DNA from: Orthonyx spaldingii
Lineage: Eukaryota; Chordata; Aves; Passeriformes; Orthonychidae
Reading direction: 5' to 3'
Assembly: GCA_013397795.1 (NCBI GenBank)
Contig: VZTJ01005702.1
Coordinates: 694,925-758,924, forward strand
Length of the DNA stretch: 64,000 bases
The notes beneath the pieces are model-generated. The model searched no databases. It saw only the letters and a list, made by a program, of their open reading frames with translations, and was not told where the DNA came from. Numbering within the stretch: the first letter of the stretch is position 1; each line of letters starts with the position of its first letter. Made by a program: the position numbers and the translations under genes. Below are positions 36,881-49,990 of the stretch, piece by piece.

Positions 36881-39800
36881 TGGAACAACTTGTGACTTGT
36901 TACATGTACACTTTACAAGACTACTGTTGCTGAGTAGGTTTGTAAATGGAATTGCTTGTCAGAAAGAGAAGCCTGTGAGGTGGTAAGTACATGGGAACTC
37001 ACCTGTATTGACCCTTACTGTCTTTTAATGTACCCAGTATTACTCAGCCCTGGCCCAGTATCACTTAAACTCCTGGAACCTGGTGCACAGCTTCACTTTT
37101 GAAAGTCTCCTCCAGATGAGGCCTTCCTTCCCTGTGTCCTAGGGAATTTAAAAAGGGGTGGGGAAAAAAAAGATTGGAAATTCTTTCAGATAAATACTGA
37201 TAAATTCAGGTGGTTTTTTTGCCCACCAGAGAAGGACTGTAGAGGAGGGCTTACACTGGGTGGCTCTCAGTTTCCTAGTGAAAGTGTGGCAGAAGAGGAC
37301 CTTTCAGAAGGAGATATTCTGCCTTTTTTCCTTTATGCACCTTTCTGGATCCTCAAGAAATTCCAGCAGACCTCAGAAAATACGTGCCTACAGCATTTTA
37401 AATTTAAATCTTGTATCTTGCTGTAATTGCAATTTAGCTCTGTTTTCCAAAGGAGTCACCCAGCAGATTTTTTTAAAATTGTGAAGTGAAACTTGTACTT
37501 GAGAGAAATCAGGGGGAGCTGGTAAATTCATCTGTTTCTGTGTTGAAATCTCCCACTATTGTTGTCAACGCTATCAGTGGGATGTCTTTGGTTTTTGAAA
37601 GAGGCCCATGTGTCCAATGTGTCTTGCCGCAAGAATCTTTGGTCTGTGCTCCTTGCAGAGGATCTCATGTAGCTATATCTAAGTGATCAAGTTTGTATCA
37701 TGTTTTGAAGGAGAGAATGTTACAGGAAATCTTCCTTGACTGCTGAGGTAAGGGAGCTTTTGTTAGATTTTTCACTCAACTCTGGAGGCAGAAATTGGTA
37801 GTGATGTAAAGAAGTCTTACTAGCAAGCCTGATGTTTGAGTGGGCAGGTACTTTTTCTGGAAAGCCTTTTGATTAGTAAACCACTGAGAACCTTTTTTCA
37901 AACTGAAAACAGTGTAGTATGTCCAAAATGGGGAAAAACCATGTCCAGAATTTGAGACTTGATGACAATTTTCATGTTCAGAGTTTTGAGCTGGAGCCTG
38001 AAACAACCTAAAGTCTGAACAATAAGGATTCTAGTAATTTCATATCCACAGGTGCATTTTGTGACTTCATTGAGGATTTCAAATACCACTTATTTTTTCC
38101 TTTATAATAACAGTGTGCCAAATCAGATGCCAGTTAATGGCAACTGTACCAGTTCTCTCATTACCTACAGCAAAAAATAGTATCCACAAATATTTTTTTC
38201 TTTCATGTTATTCGACTGAAAGCTGTGCACCCAACTGTACACATGATGTATTTGTGTCTTTTATCCTATTCATCTTGCACTGAAGTAGCTGTGGAAAGTA
38301 GCGGTGTACCCCTTCTAAAAGCAGTAGTTTTGGTGGTACACTTAGAAATGGTGAAGACTGGGACAGTCCTTACTGTGTTCTTGCCTCATGAAGATAGGAT
38401 AAGTCACTTCTGAGAAGGGTTTCCTCTCCTCCAGCACAACAGGTTTTGCTGTCTTAGAAGTGTCAGTGAGCAAAACCAAGCTCTAAATAGCTTTTGTTTA
38501 CAGCTGGCCTGATTTTCCTGGGGACTTACGGGGTCTCATTCTTGCTAATTTTTACTTAATGAAGCTACTCTTGGCCTTGGTGTAAGTGAGGGGAGAAGTG
38601 ACCCATTCACTAAAGATTTAATTGTGCTTTATGTCTTTATACTGTGTGGGTGTTCTTGGCTCTAGGGCAATATTCAAGGGGCATATAAATAGCACACTGT
38701 TACTGAAACAACTTGAAATTAAATCTTACAGCCTAGTCTCTTTGCTGTCTTGGCTGGACAGCTTTCATGAGAAGGGCCAAGTTGCTGCAATGAGAGCTTC
38801 CTCTGGGCTTTTTAAGTGGCTAATGAAAGAAGCTGAAGTTCCTTCTTATAAATATGTAGTGAAGCTGAGGTTTTCGTTTTGGAATTCAAGTGCCTCTCTG
38901 GTGTAAAAAAATTACCTGCAAGAGCAATTGTTTCTGGAGTCTGCTTCATGACATAATTAGCCTTTGCATGTTTTACAGCAGGGCCTGACAGTTAGCTTAG
39001 AAAGAAAACCAAAGTGCTTGTGTAATCATATTTAGTGTGCCTCATGAGGCTGCAGTGACGGAGTAGTATACTCCTGTGGCACAGAAGAAAGGGCATGAGC
39101 CATTTGTCTGCCAGCCTCCTTTTTGTTCTTTCCCCCCAACGATGGGTTTTACTCCTGAAGTTGCCATTCATGCAGGGAACATAAGGCAGAATGTGGAAGG
39201 GAGAGTTTCTCTATTTTCAGAGAATATGGCAAAGAAAAGCAGGAGCAAAATATCTGCTCCCTTTGTGCGCTTGAAACTCTTTGACACAGAGTCTTGGTAA
39301 GAGTTCTTAGTACTTTATGCTGGTAGGTATAATAGTGTATGTGAAATTGAAATTACTGAGCAATTTATTTCTAAATGGTTTTTCAGATTCAAGACGATCT
39401 TAATGTAAACATGCAGATTCAGGTAAAAAAGAATTCTTGCCAGCCACATCAACAGAAGACCTGCTTGAGTGGAAACTAGAAGAAAATGTAGGTCTTATTC
39501 TGAACAAACGGCTGAACTTAAAACTGTTGAAGTGCTGTAACAAAAGGAAAAATTGCTTCTCGGCTGCATAGGATTTGTCATTGCCAGCATCATGCACAAA
39601 TTGTATACAGGTACTGAGTAACTGCATTCAAAACTTTTTAAAAGGTCTTGAGATTTAGGGAGGAAGTCAGAAAAGAAATCAGATGTTGGGAAGTCCAGGA
39701 AAAAACGTCACTGAGAAAATAACCTTGTAGGAAAACAGAAGAGTCTTGTGTCACTGCAATATTTCTGTATGGAAATAAAATGAGACATGTCAATACTTTC

Positions 39801-40057
39801 ATGTATTGGAGAAAAACATGAAGATGAGGAATATATGGAAGATAAAGAAAGGAAACTTGAAGTGTGGAAGAAAATAGAGCATCCTGATGGTGATGAGCCC
39901 TTTGCATTTGCTACTGTGGGTATAGGTGATATTGATATTTATTAGTATCTACACATTGAAATTGGATTCTTTCCTAGACAAGTTACTGTTGGATCAGTTA
40001 TTCAGTTTCAGCCAAGGTATTCAAAGGCCTTAAAACTCTAGACTTCTGCTTCATGGG

Positions 40058-40150
40058 GTTTTGTTTGTTTGGTGGTTTTTGCTTTTTTTCTGTGATTTTT
40101 TGTTGCTGTTGTTTTGTTTGTGGTTTTTGTTTGTTGGTTGGTTGGTTCTA
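40058..40150. repeat. T/G-rich low-complexity tract
   Basis: About 90 bases almost without A or C, made of GTTT, GTTTT and TTGG words and ending in four GGTT-type repeats. A simple-sequence region in intergenic DNA. Confidence 0.85.
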
Positions 40151-43100
40151 GATTTTTGTTAAAGCAGAGGAAACTGATAGGAAATTGATTTCTGTGTATT
40201 GTGGCCATGTAACTACATGCTTATGTAGTGGCCAAATCAGATTACTAATACTAGCTACACATTTTATATATAACTCTACTACTTTTTACTTTTTTTTTTT
40301 CCTGGAAGTAAGCAAATAGAAAATATGAATGTAATTAAAGTTGCTATTGAATGCTAGAGAGAAATTGAAGTGAAGAAGAGAAAATGTGACTAGAAAGTGC
40401 TTAGTGCAATAAATTTTATTTTTGCCACTGGAGAATTCATTCATCAGTGTGTAAATAGAGTGTTTCTAAAGTTTTGAAATTGCTATTTATAATAATCTAA
40501 CCTAGTTCTGATGGGGTTTTATTTGTTTTGTGGGTTTTTTGGTAGAACTAATGACCAAATTCTGTGAACGTACACAGCTTACAGACTTTTCTGTTTTCCA
40601 ACAAAAACTGACATTAGTTCTTTAAAGAAACTGAGCTATTTTAAAAATTATTTTAAAAAATGTATATAAGACTGAAAATTCTTTTGGAGGTGCACCTAAC
40701 AGGTTTTGTTTGGTAGTAAACTCAGATGTCTTACTGAATTGGTATTTTAGTTGAACTTTTTACCTTCTAAGATCAAAATGAAAAAAATCCTGTGGTAGCC
40801 TTTAACAGAGGTTTCAGTCTGCCTGACTGTATAATACTGGGTTGGACTTGAAGCCCATAATTACTTGGCAAAAAATGTAGGAGCTGATCCTCTTCAAGGA
40901 CAGAGACTTGTTTTACTACCTCTTCTAGGGGGCAAAGGTGATGAGAGAAGAAGGGACTTTCCTGCCTCCTTAAAGGAGGTTCCTACATCAGTGTCAGCAA
41001 GGCTTTGGCTCTTGCCCAGGCTTTGTGGTTAAGTTCATGTCCCCTCATGCAACCTATAGTCATCCTGGGGCTTAGGGGAATTGGAGCAGTGTGTACTATC
41101 AGATACATGGAGAACTAGATCATGCAGGTCTCTGATGGGATTGTGCTTATCCAGGATCTGTTTCCCTTCCTGTTGCTTGACCTGAGGTAAAACCAGGTGG
41201 AAATGACCTTTATTTAACATACTGATCCACAGTAAAGAAGGAACCCCAGTAGGGATAGCATGCTGAAACTCCCATCATGTTGCTGTCTCCTAGTAAGAGA
41301 AGCCAGTTTGTGAGAGGGGTGGCTGGGCAGATCCTGCAGGCAGGTTTTCTTACAGCTCTGCCTGAACCTGGCTTTGGCTCAGAGCCTGCCTTCCTATTTG
41401 TTTGTTCTGACTCTACTACTGCCGTATCAGGAAGCCTCATAAAGCATATAAAAAGGCTTCAGTGGGTGCTTCAGGCTTGTTCAGCAACCGGTACCAAGCC
41501 AAAGCCATGTCAAAACTACAAAGAGTGTGCATGATGGTGCTTGAGACAAAGGCACTAGAAATGACTTGGAAGTGTTCATGACCAGTTTAGATGGTGCTTT
41601 GAGCAACAGTTTTGTACCTAGTTTCTGCCACTAACCATCCTCAATGAACAGCATGGTTTCTGTTGTGTCTTTCCAGACTTGATTTCAAGCCTACTAAAGC
41701 AATAGTTACTAAATCAGTTTTGGTGCCCATTGTCTCCTGTACCTCATGGTGTGTTTGCCTGCAGTCTGCATTATTTTCCCCCATTTCTTCAAGTTTAACA
41801 GCTTGATTATTTCTCTTAGGAATATTTTATTACTAAATGGAAATGTGTTATGGTGCTATTTCTGCCACAGTGTTTCTGCTGTCAATACCAAGTCAATCCA
41901 AAATACTAGAAAGGATGCTGTAAATTTTAGTGTCTTCTGATTTATGGCCTCCTACTGCTGGAGTTTACTTTTTGCATTATGTCTTTACTTTCTTGAGAAG
42001 TTGTCATGAGTGTGTGAATGCAACTCAGCAACATGCATTAAGGAGAAAACAAAACACCTAGAAGTAATCAAAGAGTTACTATTACATTCTGCAAAAAAAA
42101 ATATAAATGTGGTTTTTATTTTTTTCCCCCCCAAATATCTGGAAGATGCATTTGCAGTGCCACAGAAATGTTCTTGTTTAGAAATCTGCGGATGTAGTGT
42201 AAGTATTGAAACAAGGGCTAAATGGTGGCAGACACACAAACTCACCAAATGGGCAAAGCAGGTCTTTCAAACAGGTATAGCTGCACATATTCCGTTACCA
42301 ACTGACAGTGTCTGGTTTTGTGAGAAAATGAAGCTGTTCAATGTTCTTTTGTCTGAACTAATTTAATTCATGCCTCCTAAACTCCAGTTAACCCTTTAAT
42401 ATAGGTTTCACAGTCATCAGAAACGCTTTAGCACCACTGGAGATTTTTCTGGTGCTGGTTTAGACTTAGAAACAAGTTATAGCCTTTTTCCAATATCGGA
42501 TCATTTTGTGCCTGGTTCTAAGATTCCCCTCTTTAGAGTTGTCTCAAAGGTATTTCTGTTTCCATATCAACAATGTACCACAAGAGTGCTTGTTTTGTAA
42601 TGGTAAATCCTTAGAATTTTAATAATTTACCTCAAGTGTCTACTCTTTTTTTTGTCCTCTGATCTGCCTTGGCCAAGAGGTGATACTTAACATATTGTAT
42701 TGATTATTTCTTCATCTATGAAGCTGTACATTCAGCTCAGCACTTAATCACTCTGAGGCTGGATTTTTTGTGCTTGGCACAAGGACAATGTGTTTAAAAA
42801 GATATGTCAACTCTTCAAAATTAAAAGTTTTAATGCCAGGGTTGAGTGAAATGCTAATAGTTTAACATTTTTCTCTCTTGGTTACCTTTGAAATCTGAAA
42901 AACCTGAGTGCTTCCTGAAATTAGTATCATTTTTTCAGTTCTAATCTTGTTAACTGTTTCCTAATTCATTTAGTACTTGTATTTCTTACAGTTTTTATTT
43001 ATAGTAGCATTTGGTATCTGCTCTAATAATGGTTCACCCTCCCTCAGAATTCTTCTCTTGTTCTCTCATCCCTTTTGCAACAGAAATTCAGGTATGTCAA

Positions 43101-43288
43101 AATTATGTCACATCTGCAGCACCAGCAAAGATAACTAGTCAGAGATTCAAGAGAGATCAAATAAATCAGATTAACCCACAGTATTGCTATGTTTTCTTTG
43201 CTGGAGAAAGTTAGGCTACAATGCTCAGCCCACTCCTGAGTTTCACATCTTCCCCTCACCCAAGCAGACTCTTCCCTAGGAGAGTGTG

Positions 43289-43320
43289 TTTATTTTGGGT
43301 GTTTAAGCACCCAAAATAAA
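43289..43320. repeat. Near-perfect palindrome, 13-bp arms
   Basis: TTTATTTTGGGTG at 43289-43301 pairs exactly with CACCCAAAATAAA at 43308-43320 around a six-base centre (TTTAAG) that is itself almost self-complementary. As DNA it is a nearly loop-free palindrome; as RNA it would form a tight hairpin. The outer GTG and CAC extend the pairing with one bulged base. No transposon or gene context is recognised. Confidence 0.85.
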
Positions 43321-46300
43321 GCACTTAAAACTCTGGGATTTGGTTCAAATATCTCAGATGGAACTTATTTACGAGGCTGGCTTCTAAAAAAAATAAGTAA
43401 GTTTGGGGCTGTCCTTTGTATCCAACACCGAGTCTTGTTAATTAGAAATTGTGGAGCAACTGTCAAATATGCCGGGGGGCAGGGACCCCAGATCACACAG
43501 CAGGCGTGGAATATGCCAACCTTTCACATCTTTCAAAATTTCCTCACTGTCTGAATCTTGCTCATCTCAAATGCTCAAGAATTATAAGACAAGAAATGTA
43601 GACACTCTGAGGCTGTGGAGTCTTGAATCTTTTATAATGCTTTGATTGTTCCTTGAGTTGCTTTCTCAGGGACCACTTACAATTTGTTCATACTGTTGAT
43701 GGGGGACTGAAACTTCCTTTCCCATCTCCAGCAGTTTAAGGAACAGAAATTCTAGAAGGATTCTGGGCTTGTGATAAAAGCATTGAAGTCAGAGACAATC
43801 AGGGAAATAACATTTGTAGATGCTGGAGCTGACCTTACTGTTGATCTGCTACAGTGCCCTTTTTGATGCATCTCATGTAGCCCATGGAGCTCTCCCTGTG
43901 CTGGTAGAAGCTCAGGCCTGCTCCTGGACAAAACTCTATGAGGCAGACAAGCTAGGTAAAATTAAAATATGCTGGTGTCACTTGGCATTAGATGTAGTTT
44001 ACTCTTTATCCATTTCAATGCAGGCTACTCATTGCATTAGCTGTAAAGCAACCTTCCCTTAAAGTAGGTTGATGATGAAGGCTTTTATATATCACTTCAT
44101 CCGTGCTTTACTGCAGTACACAGGGACCCTGGTGGAAAAAAAACCAGTTCTTAGGTGAGTAATAGAAACAACCAGCTCTCTCTTTTTGGTATAAATAGTT
44201 GAGGACAGAGAGAAGCAAGCTCATTTTTAATATGTGTTTAGAGTGAAAGTGAGTTGCAGTGGAGCCTAGCTAACACCCCAAGCAATTATACTTCCAAATT
44301 TTGCCCTTTGGGGAAAGAAAAAGGCTGTCAAACGCTGGGCTCCCTGCAAATCAAAAAAGTCTTTTAAGTTCTTTTCATTTTTAAAAGGGTCACTTACTGA
44401 GAGCAAACAACTCTAATAAATGAATAGTAGTTGATGCTCAGAAATTGGCAGAAAGTTTCATAGCTGTGTAATGGCATTTGGGAGATGGATACACAGTTTT
44501 CTATGCCATGTTTGTGGGGAGCGCCATAGGGGGAGCAAACTGACATGACAACATTCTCATTATATCCTTCTTCTGTAAATGACAAGATTTGGTGTGGGGT
44601 TCAGTTACCCACAGATCTTTCCCTCACAATCTGGGACTGAAATACTGTCGAGGGGAAACAGATAACCAGTGGCTACTTTCTGTATAGAGCTCTGGACATG
44701 GATTATCTTATAAGAATTGTGTGAGTGCTATTGGGAGTTAGTCAAATTAAACAGTATCTGATTCTCCAGTTCATGGGAACTCTCCCCATGTTAGGGTAAT
44801 GTAGGGAATTGAAAGGTTCCCAGAGAAAGACAAAGGCTTCATGGAAGGGCAGGTGATCCCACCAGTTTGTCACATGTCACATAACTCAGAACCAAGCCAC
44901 TGGTAAGTGCCACAACAGCGCATGGAAGACTTGAAGTTATTAGACATAGCAAATGACTGAGCTCTTATAATTATAATAAAATACCTTCCCCCCTATTTGT
45001 TGGCATTAATTAAACAGAATTTAGTTCTCTACTTCATCTATTATTCTGGTGCCCACTCAGCTGGTTGAGCCTGATATTTCTGTCCCATCCATCCTGTTAC
45101 AACCTAAAAATCTCTTACTGCCTGCCATTTTGTTGTCTGTCTCCTGTGCTGCCGATCTTGGAGAAGTGTTTTCCACAAGAGGGTATAAGACAGCATTCTG
45201 CATGAACCCACTGCCATGAAACTGGATGTTAATTCCTACTACTTGTATTATCCCTACATGGATCATGACAGCGTGCTATCCATCACTGCTTAGGCAAAGA
45301 GAAAGACTGCAGTGAGCACAACCTGCCTACTGGCTCCAGCTGGGACTCAGACAAAACACATAGGTTCTCACATGCTCACACCTGAAGTGGTGTCAGCAAG
45401 TCCCATGGCTGAAAGTCCAGGCACGGTGATGCTCCCTCCTACAGATCTCAGGTGGGCCTGTCACCAGTGCTTAGTCAGCAGCAGTGTCAGGAGAAAGGAG
45501 CAGCACTTCCTCTCCTCTTCACAGAGCTCTGGACAGTCGATGTGCCAAAAACTTTGTGTAAGACAGTGTGTTACTTTTAGGAAAAAAACCCTGTGAACTC
45601 TCCTGCATCTAATATTAGATCACATTGACTAAACAGGCTGCAATCAATCTCTTTAAAGAAGGAAAGGAAACCCCGGTGCCCCTCATAAACTTCAACAGTA
45701 GTGCTTCTCAGGACAGATGTTTCCTAAACAAGGTGCTGCTAGTATCTAATGGTATATCAGTATTTTTCCTTCCTTATTCCCTGATTTCTAGTTTTCTAAA
45801 GGAGTGGAGCTGGTCCTTTCAGCAGCTGACATGTCAAAAGCATTCAGAAGGAAACTGCAGGAAGCTGGCAGTGACTTGGAAAAATGAAGCAAATCTGCAG
45901 GGAATCTCTTGGCTGATTCAGTGGCTTTCTAACATCTTTCCCTTCCAGCTGGACCTGCCTCCTGGTAGCAAAGGCCCTGTCTAGGCTGAGAGACAGCACA
46001 CTGACCTCTTTAATTTCTGAGGATTAATGAGGTTTTACTGCTTAAGGTATTCACCTAAATGAATGCTGAGGAGCTTTGCTCACATTTCTCTTTTTCTGTC
46101 CTCCATCACCTCTCAGTTATGACTCACTGGCAGGAGTCATAAATAATGTAGTGCTTTAAAAATAACTATGAAAAAATTGAACTGTGTAGTATAAGATCAT
46201 TTGTGAAGGGGGAGCTGTGGCAGATGTAACAAGTGGGAATCCTGCTGAGGCACTGTTGTTGTTTGGGTATATTTCAAAGGTTTAAATAAGATTAAGGTAT

Positions 46301-49079
46301 TTATTATTATTAATGGGAAAATAATCTTTATCCCTCCAGAACATTAGAGATACACTGGGTTTTTATGCCATAGAGGAATACTCTATGGGCAAATACAAGG
46401 TTCTTGTAGTCTAAATAGTCAAGCTTGAAGCTTATGCAGGAGGATTTTCTCTTAATAACAACACACACTGCTCATTTTGCTGCAACCTTGTTAAGGCCAA
46501 AGGCTGAGGCATTCATAATTAACTACTGATTTGAAGTGTCTTGATTTATTGGTGATCCAGCATGGCACACTTTAAATGGACCTTTATTTTTAAGTAACAC
46601 TCTTCACAATATTTCACACCTGGAGCACTATGAATTTGAGGCTCCCAGCTCACTGTCCATTCTTGAAAACCTTCGGGATATTGATGGATGAATGAATAGC
46701 CTATGCCTAGGTAAGAAGGTCTGTGACTGCTTGCTGCTATAGAATTAAAAGAGAATAGATAAGAAGACAGGCTTTATGGTTAAATAAACTGCCATATTCT
46801 GACAGGATAATGCTGGCATCTGATTTATAGGGCAGGCCAAAGGCTTTTTTCCCCCATAAAAATCTTGGGTTAAATTTAAAAAACACCCTCTCAAACCACC
46901 TTCTGTTACCCCAAGAACTCTTCAAAATTCAGTAGGTAGCATTATGCAAAAATACACATTTTACACTGACCACTGCTGCCTCCTTTGTCCCTGGTGTGTG
47001 TGCAGCACTTTCTGCTATTTGAAGTGGGGAGAGGCATTTTGGTGTGGTTGCCTGCCTCAATTCAGGACATATGAATATTTTTTGCTGCAGAGCATGGTCT
47101 TCCTGGTATGTGGAGCAGAGCAAGGTCATCCGGAGCAGCCTAAAGGAAAGGAATAAATCAATGAACCAAACAAAGGCAGTCACTGATAACTAGCTAAGAA
47201 TAAAGAGTCAGGCTTGGGTATACAATGTTCACCGTCAGCAAACAGAGCTTGAAATCCTCAAGCCAAATGGTGCATTTCTGAGCTCAGGACAGGCTTGGAG
47301 GAAGCTGAGTTGTTATCGGATCTCAGGATGCTGTGGTCTGAGTGAAGGTCAGTTTCAAACAGTGTTTGCTGACAAGTGCAATAGATGAGCTGCTATGTGA
47401 GCTGGCTTTAATGGACTTGAATGAAATAAGAAACGTTGGACCCTGAGTGTTCTTAAAGGGTTTTATGCATGAAGCCATAATCTCTTGGTTTTGTAGCCCC
47501 CCTGTTTTTGCCTGACTGGAAAATGGCAGAAAACCTTGTGGAGCTGTTTCTGACTCAGCTGGCGGGTAAGAAGAGACCTGAGTGCCTGACTGCAAGGCTT
47601 CCAGCCCAGTGAGTAGCCTGAAAAGAACTGGATTATTTAAATGCACGCTTAAAACACTATAGATGCTCTGGGAAGGAAGTAGCACATGCAAGGTTTCTTG
47701 GGTGCTTAGTCTAGTTTTAGATTCATGTATTGCTCTTTTTTTTTTAACTGGCTGCTCTGGTTAGGTAACACTGCCTTGACATACTTGTTTTCAGATGTAG
47801 CTAGCCTGTACTGGATCAGGGCTTGATCCAGCTCAGTACAAAAGTAAAATAAAGTATTCCTGACTTGTTATAGAGAAAGCTCCACATTGCTTCTTGCTTT
47901 ACTTGCCCCCATGACGCACTCCACTGTCTGTGCCTTTACCCTCTGGTTGCTGTCCTTGCCATCCTTCACCCATAACCTGACCCCTCCTGCTTTGGCAGCT
48001 CTCCTTTGCCCACAGGGGAGCGTGGCTTGAACTGCCTCCTCCTGCCTTGCCCCCTTCTGTCTCCAGGGTTCTGTTCAGCTCTAGCATCTCAGTGCTGTTC
48101 AGCACTGTGAGGAAGGTACACAGGTCTCTGGCTGAGCTGAGGGCTGGTGCTTACAGCCAAACCAGCTGCACAGCATCCTCCTGTGAGAAATTACAGGGAT
48201 CTCCCAAGCTATTACTGCTCTGATGCACCTGGGTGGTGTTTTGGGGATTTCCCCTGTTTGAAAGGGACGCAGTCGCAATACAAATGAGCTTTGGCTGCAA
48301 TAAAGAAAAAGAAATACAGTGGATAAAGGATATTAGCTGCTCAATCTGTGATTTAGGCTTGCTGTTCTGCACAGCACTTTTCTGTGTGGCCTTGTGAAAG
48401 TTGCTTCTGTGCATCAAACCCCCTTTGCACTAATGGTCCAGGGCTGGTTTTGTCCCAGAGATATTATCAGGATAAATGCAGCTGAGGCCACAAAGCATTG
48501 TGGTGACATGAGCAACTTCACTGTTTTGATTGATTGAATGCAATAAACAGGATGTCTAAGTCACCCAACTCACATCACAGCATGTCTCACTTTCACCTTG
48601 ATGAAGTAAATTTTCTTAGCTTGCCTGGAAGTTGTGTTGATATTCTAAAGCAGAAAGCAAAACCAACCCCAAAGTCCAGTGTATAGAGACAAGAAAAGTT
48701 ATTTTTAACAGTGTGGGAAGTGCTGTACTTACAAGGCTAATGCTACCCACGGGACATGCCTTGCATTTTGCTTAACAGAAGCAGAGTCCTCTCGAGTTAC
48801 GGAGCTGAAGGGGAATAGCAAGCTGGTGTGCTAATAATTCCCGTGTTACTATTTTTAAAGTTCTGCCTGTGTTGTTTGTAGCATTATTACCCAGCAGTGC
48901 CTCCTGATGCCAGGTTACTTCAGGCGAAGTTGGTGTTTGCACTTAAATCTGTATTAATTTTCTTGCTTTTTTTTGCTTCCCTTCCCCCCATTATAGTCTT
49001 ATGCACTTGTACATTTAAAAAAAAAGGTGCTAAACTTGTAGCCAGAAACTTGAATTTGAAAAAATTAAATTTTGTTGCC

Positions 49080-49990
49080 TCGTTCAAATACTCAGAGCGG
49101 TATTTAGATTCCCAGAACTCTTCATCTGTCTTTGTGACCTTAGTTGCGGGTGCACAAAATGACTTCTGTGAATTTTTTTTTGCCTTGATGGCTCAGTGCT
49201 TTCCTAATCAGCTTGTATGTGAAAACACCATTGAACATGTTCAGGCAAGCTGATGGGTCAAATAATTAGAGGCACAAAGCTCCTATTTGTATGCCTGCCC
49301 TGGTCCCCCGTGGAAGCTCCCAGGGAGGCTTGGTCTGCTGCTGTGGGGTTTGGTGGAACCTCTGTTCCGCTGGCGAAGCTGTCTGGGAGATCTGGCTCCC
49401 TTGCAAAGGCTCTGGTGATATGTACTGACAACTGTGAGGGTGCCCCTGAAAGGAGAGCTGCTGGAGGAGCAAGCAAGGCTGCTATTAGCAACAAAAGCTG
49501 AAACATGTGTGAGAGTCCCTCTGAAAGAAAACGCATTTTCTACAGGAGTGGGAAAAGCCAAAGTACAGCTCGTCCTCTGCAGTAACGCTGTTTCTTACCC
49601 CTTCTATGCACAGGGAGATTCCCGCACATCCCTTGCCTGCCAGCCTGTTGGCGCTGTGATAAAGCATCACTTACCTGGAGGCAGCAGGACTGCTGACTGC
49701 TGCCGTGTTCCTATAGTGACAAGCAGCCTTCCCAGGTGCGTGGAGCAAATAGGGAAGGGGGAGAGCTGAAAGGAAGAGGAGGAAGCTCATTTTTGGGGTC
49801 TCAGGGGCAGAAAGTGTGAGAGGGAGAGGAGGGAGGTGGGAACAGAGAGGTCATTATGTGTGGAGCTGTCTCGCCGCAGCCTCAGAAGTCCCTTGCTTTA
49901 GTCTCCCATCTGCCAGCACACAGAGGTGCAATATAAAGGTTATACCAGTGCACTATTCCAGGCGTCATTTTTATTCCAGGGGGATTAAAT
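49080..49990. other. Modestly GC-richer block with overlapping open frames on both strands
   Basis: This stretch has more G+C and more CpG than its neighbours. Long open frames overlap on both strands: for example 111 codons on plus from 49434 to 49769, and 92 codons on minus in two different frames between 49258 and 49561. Overlap in several frames at once argues that the cause is composition, not coding. A purine-rich stretch (about 49765-49840) follows. It could be a lncRNA exon, a distal regulatory element or simply old sequence. No domain or transposon was recognised. Confidence 0.3.

Larger units (their letters stand above)
35661..36900 (+). other. PPP1R14C: PPP1R14C 3' UTR (inferred end near 36900)
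   Basis: About 1.24 kb follows the stop codon before the first convincing polyadenylation signal at 36875-36880. The stretch is AU-rich in its last 100 bases, where several ATTTA pentamers lie close to the signal. It also holds a TGTACATA word at 36063-36070 that matches the Pumilio consensus TGTAHATA. Both suggest possible control of mRNA stability or translation, but binding is inferred. The exact cleavage point is not determined; T/G-rich sequence follows at about 36890-36950, as expected downstream of a cleavage site. Confidence 0.75.
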
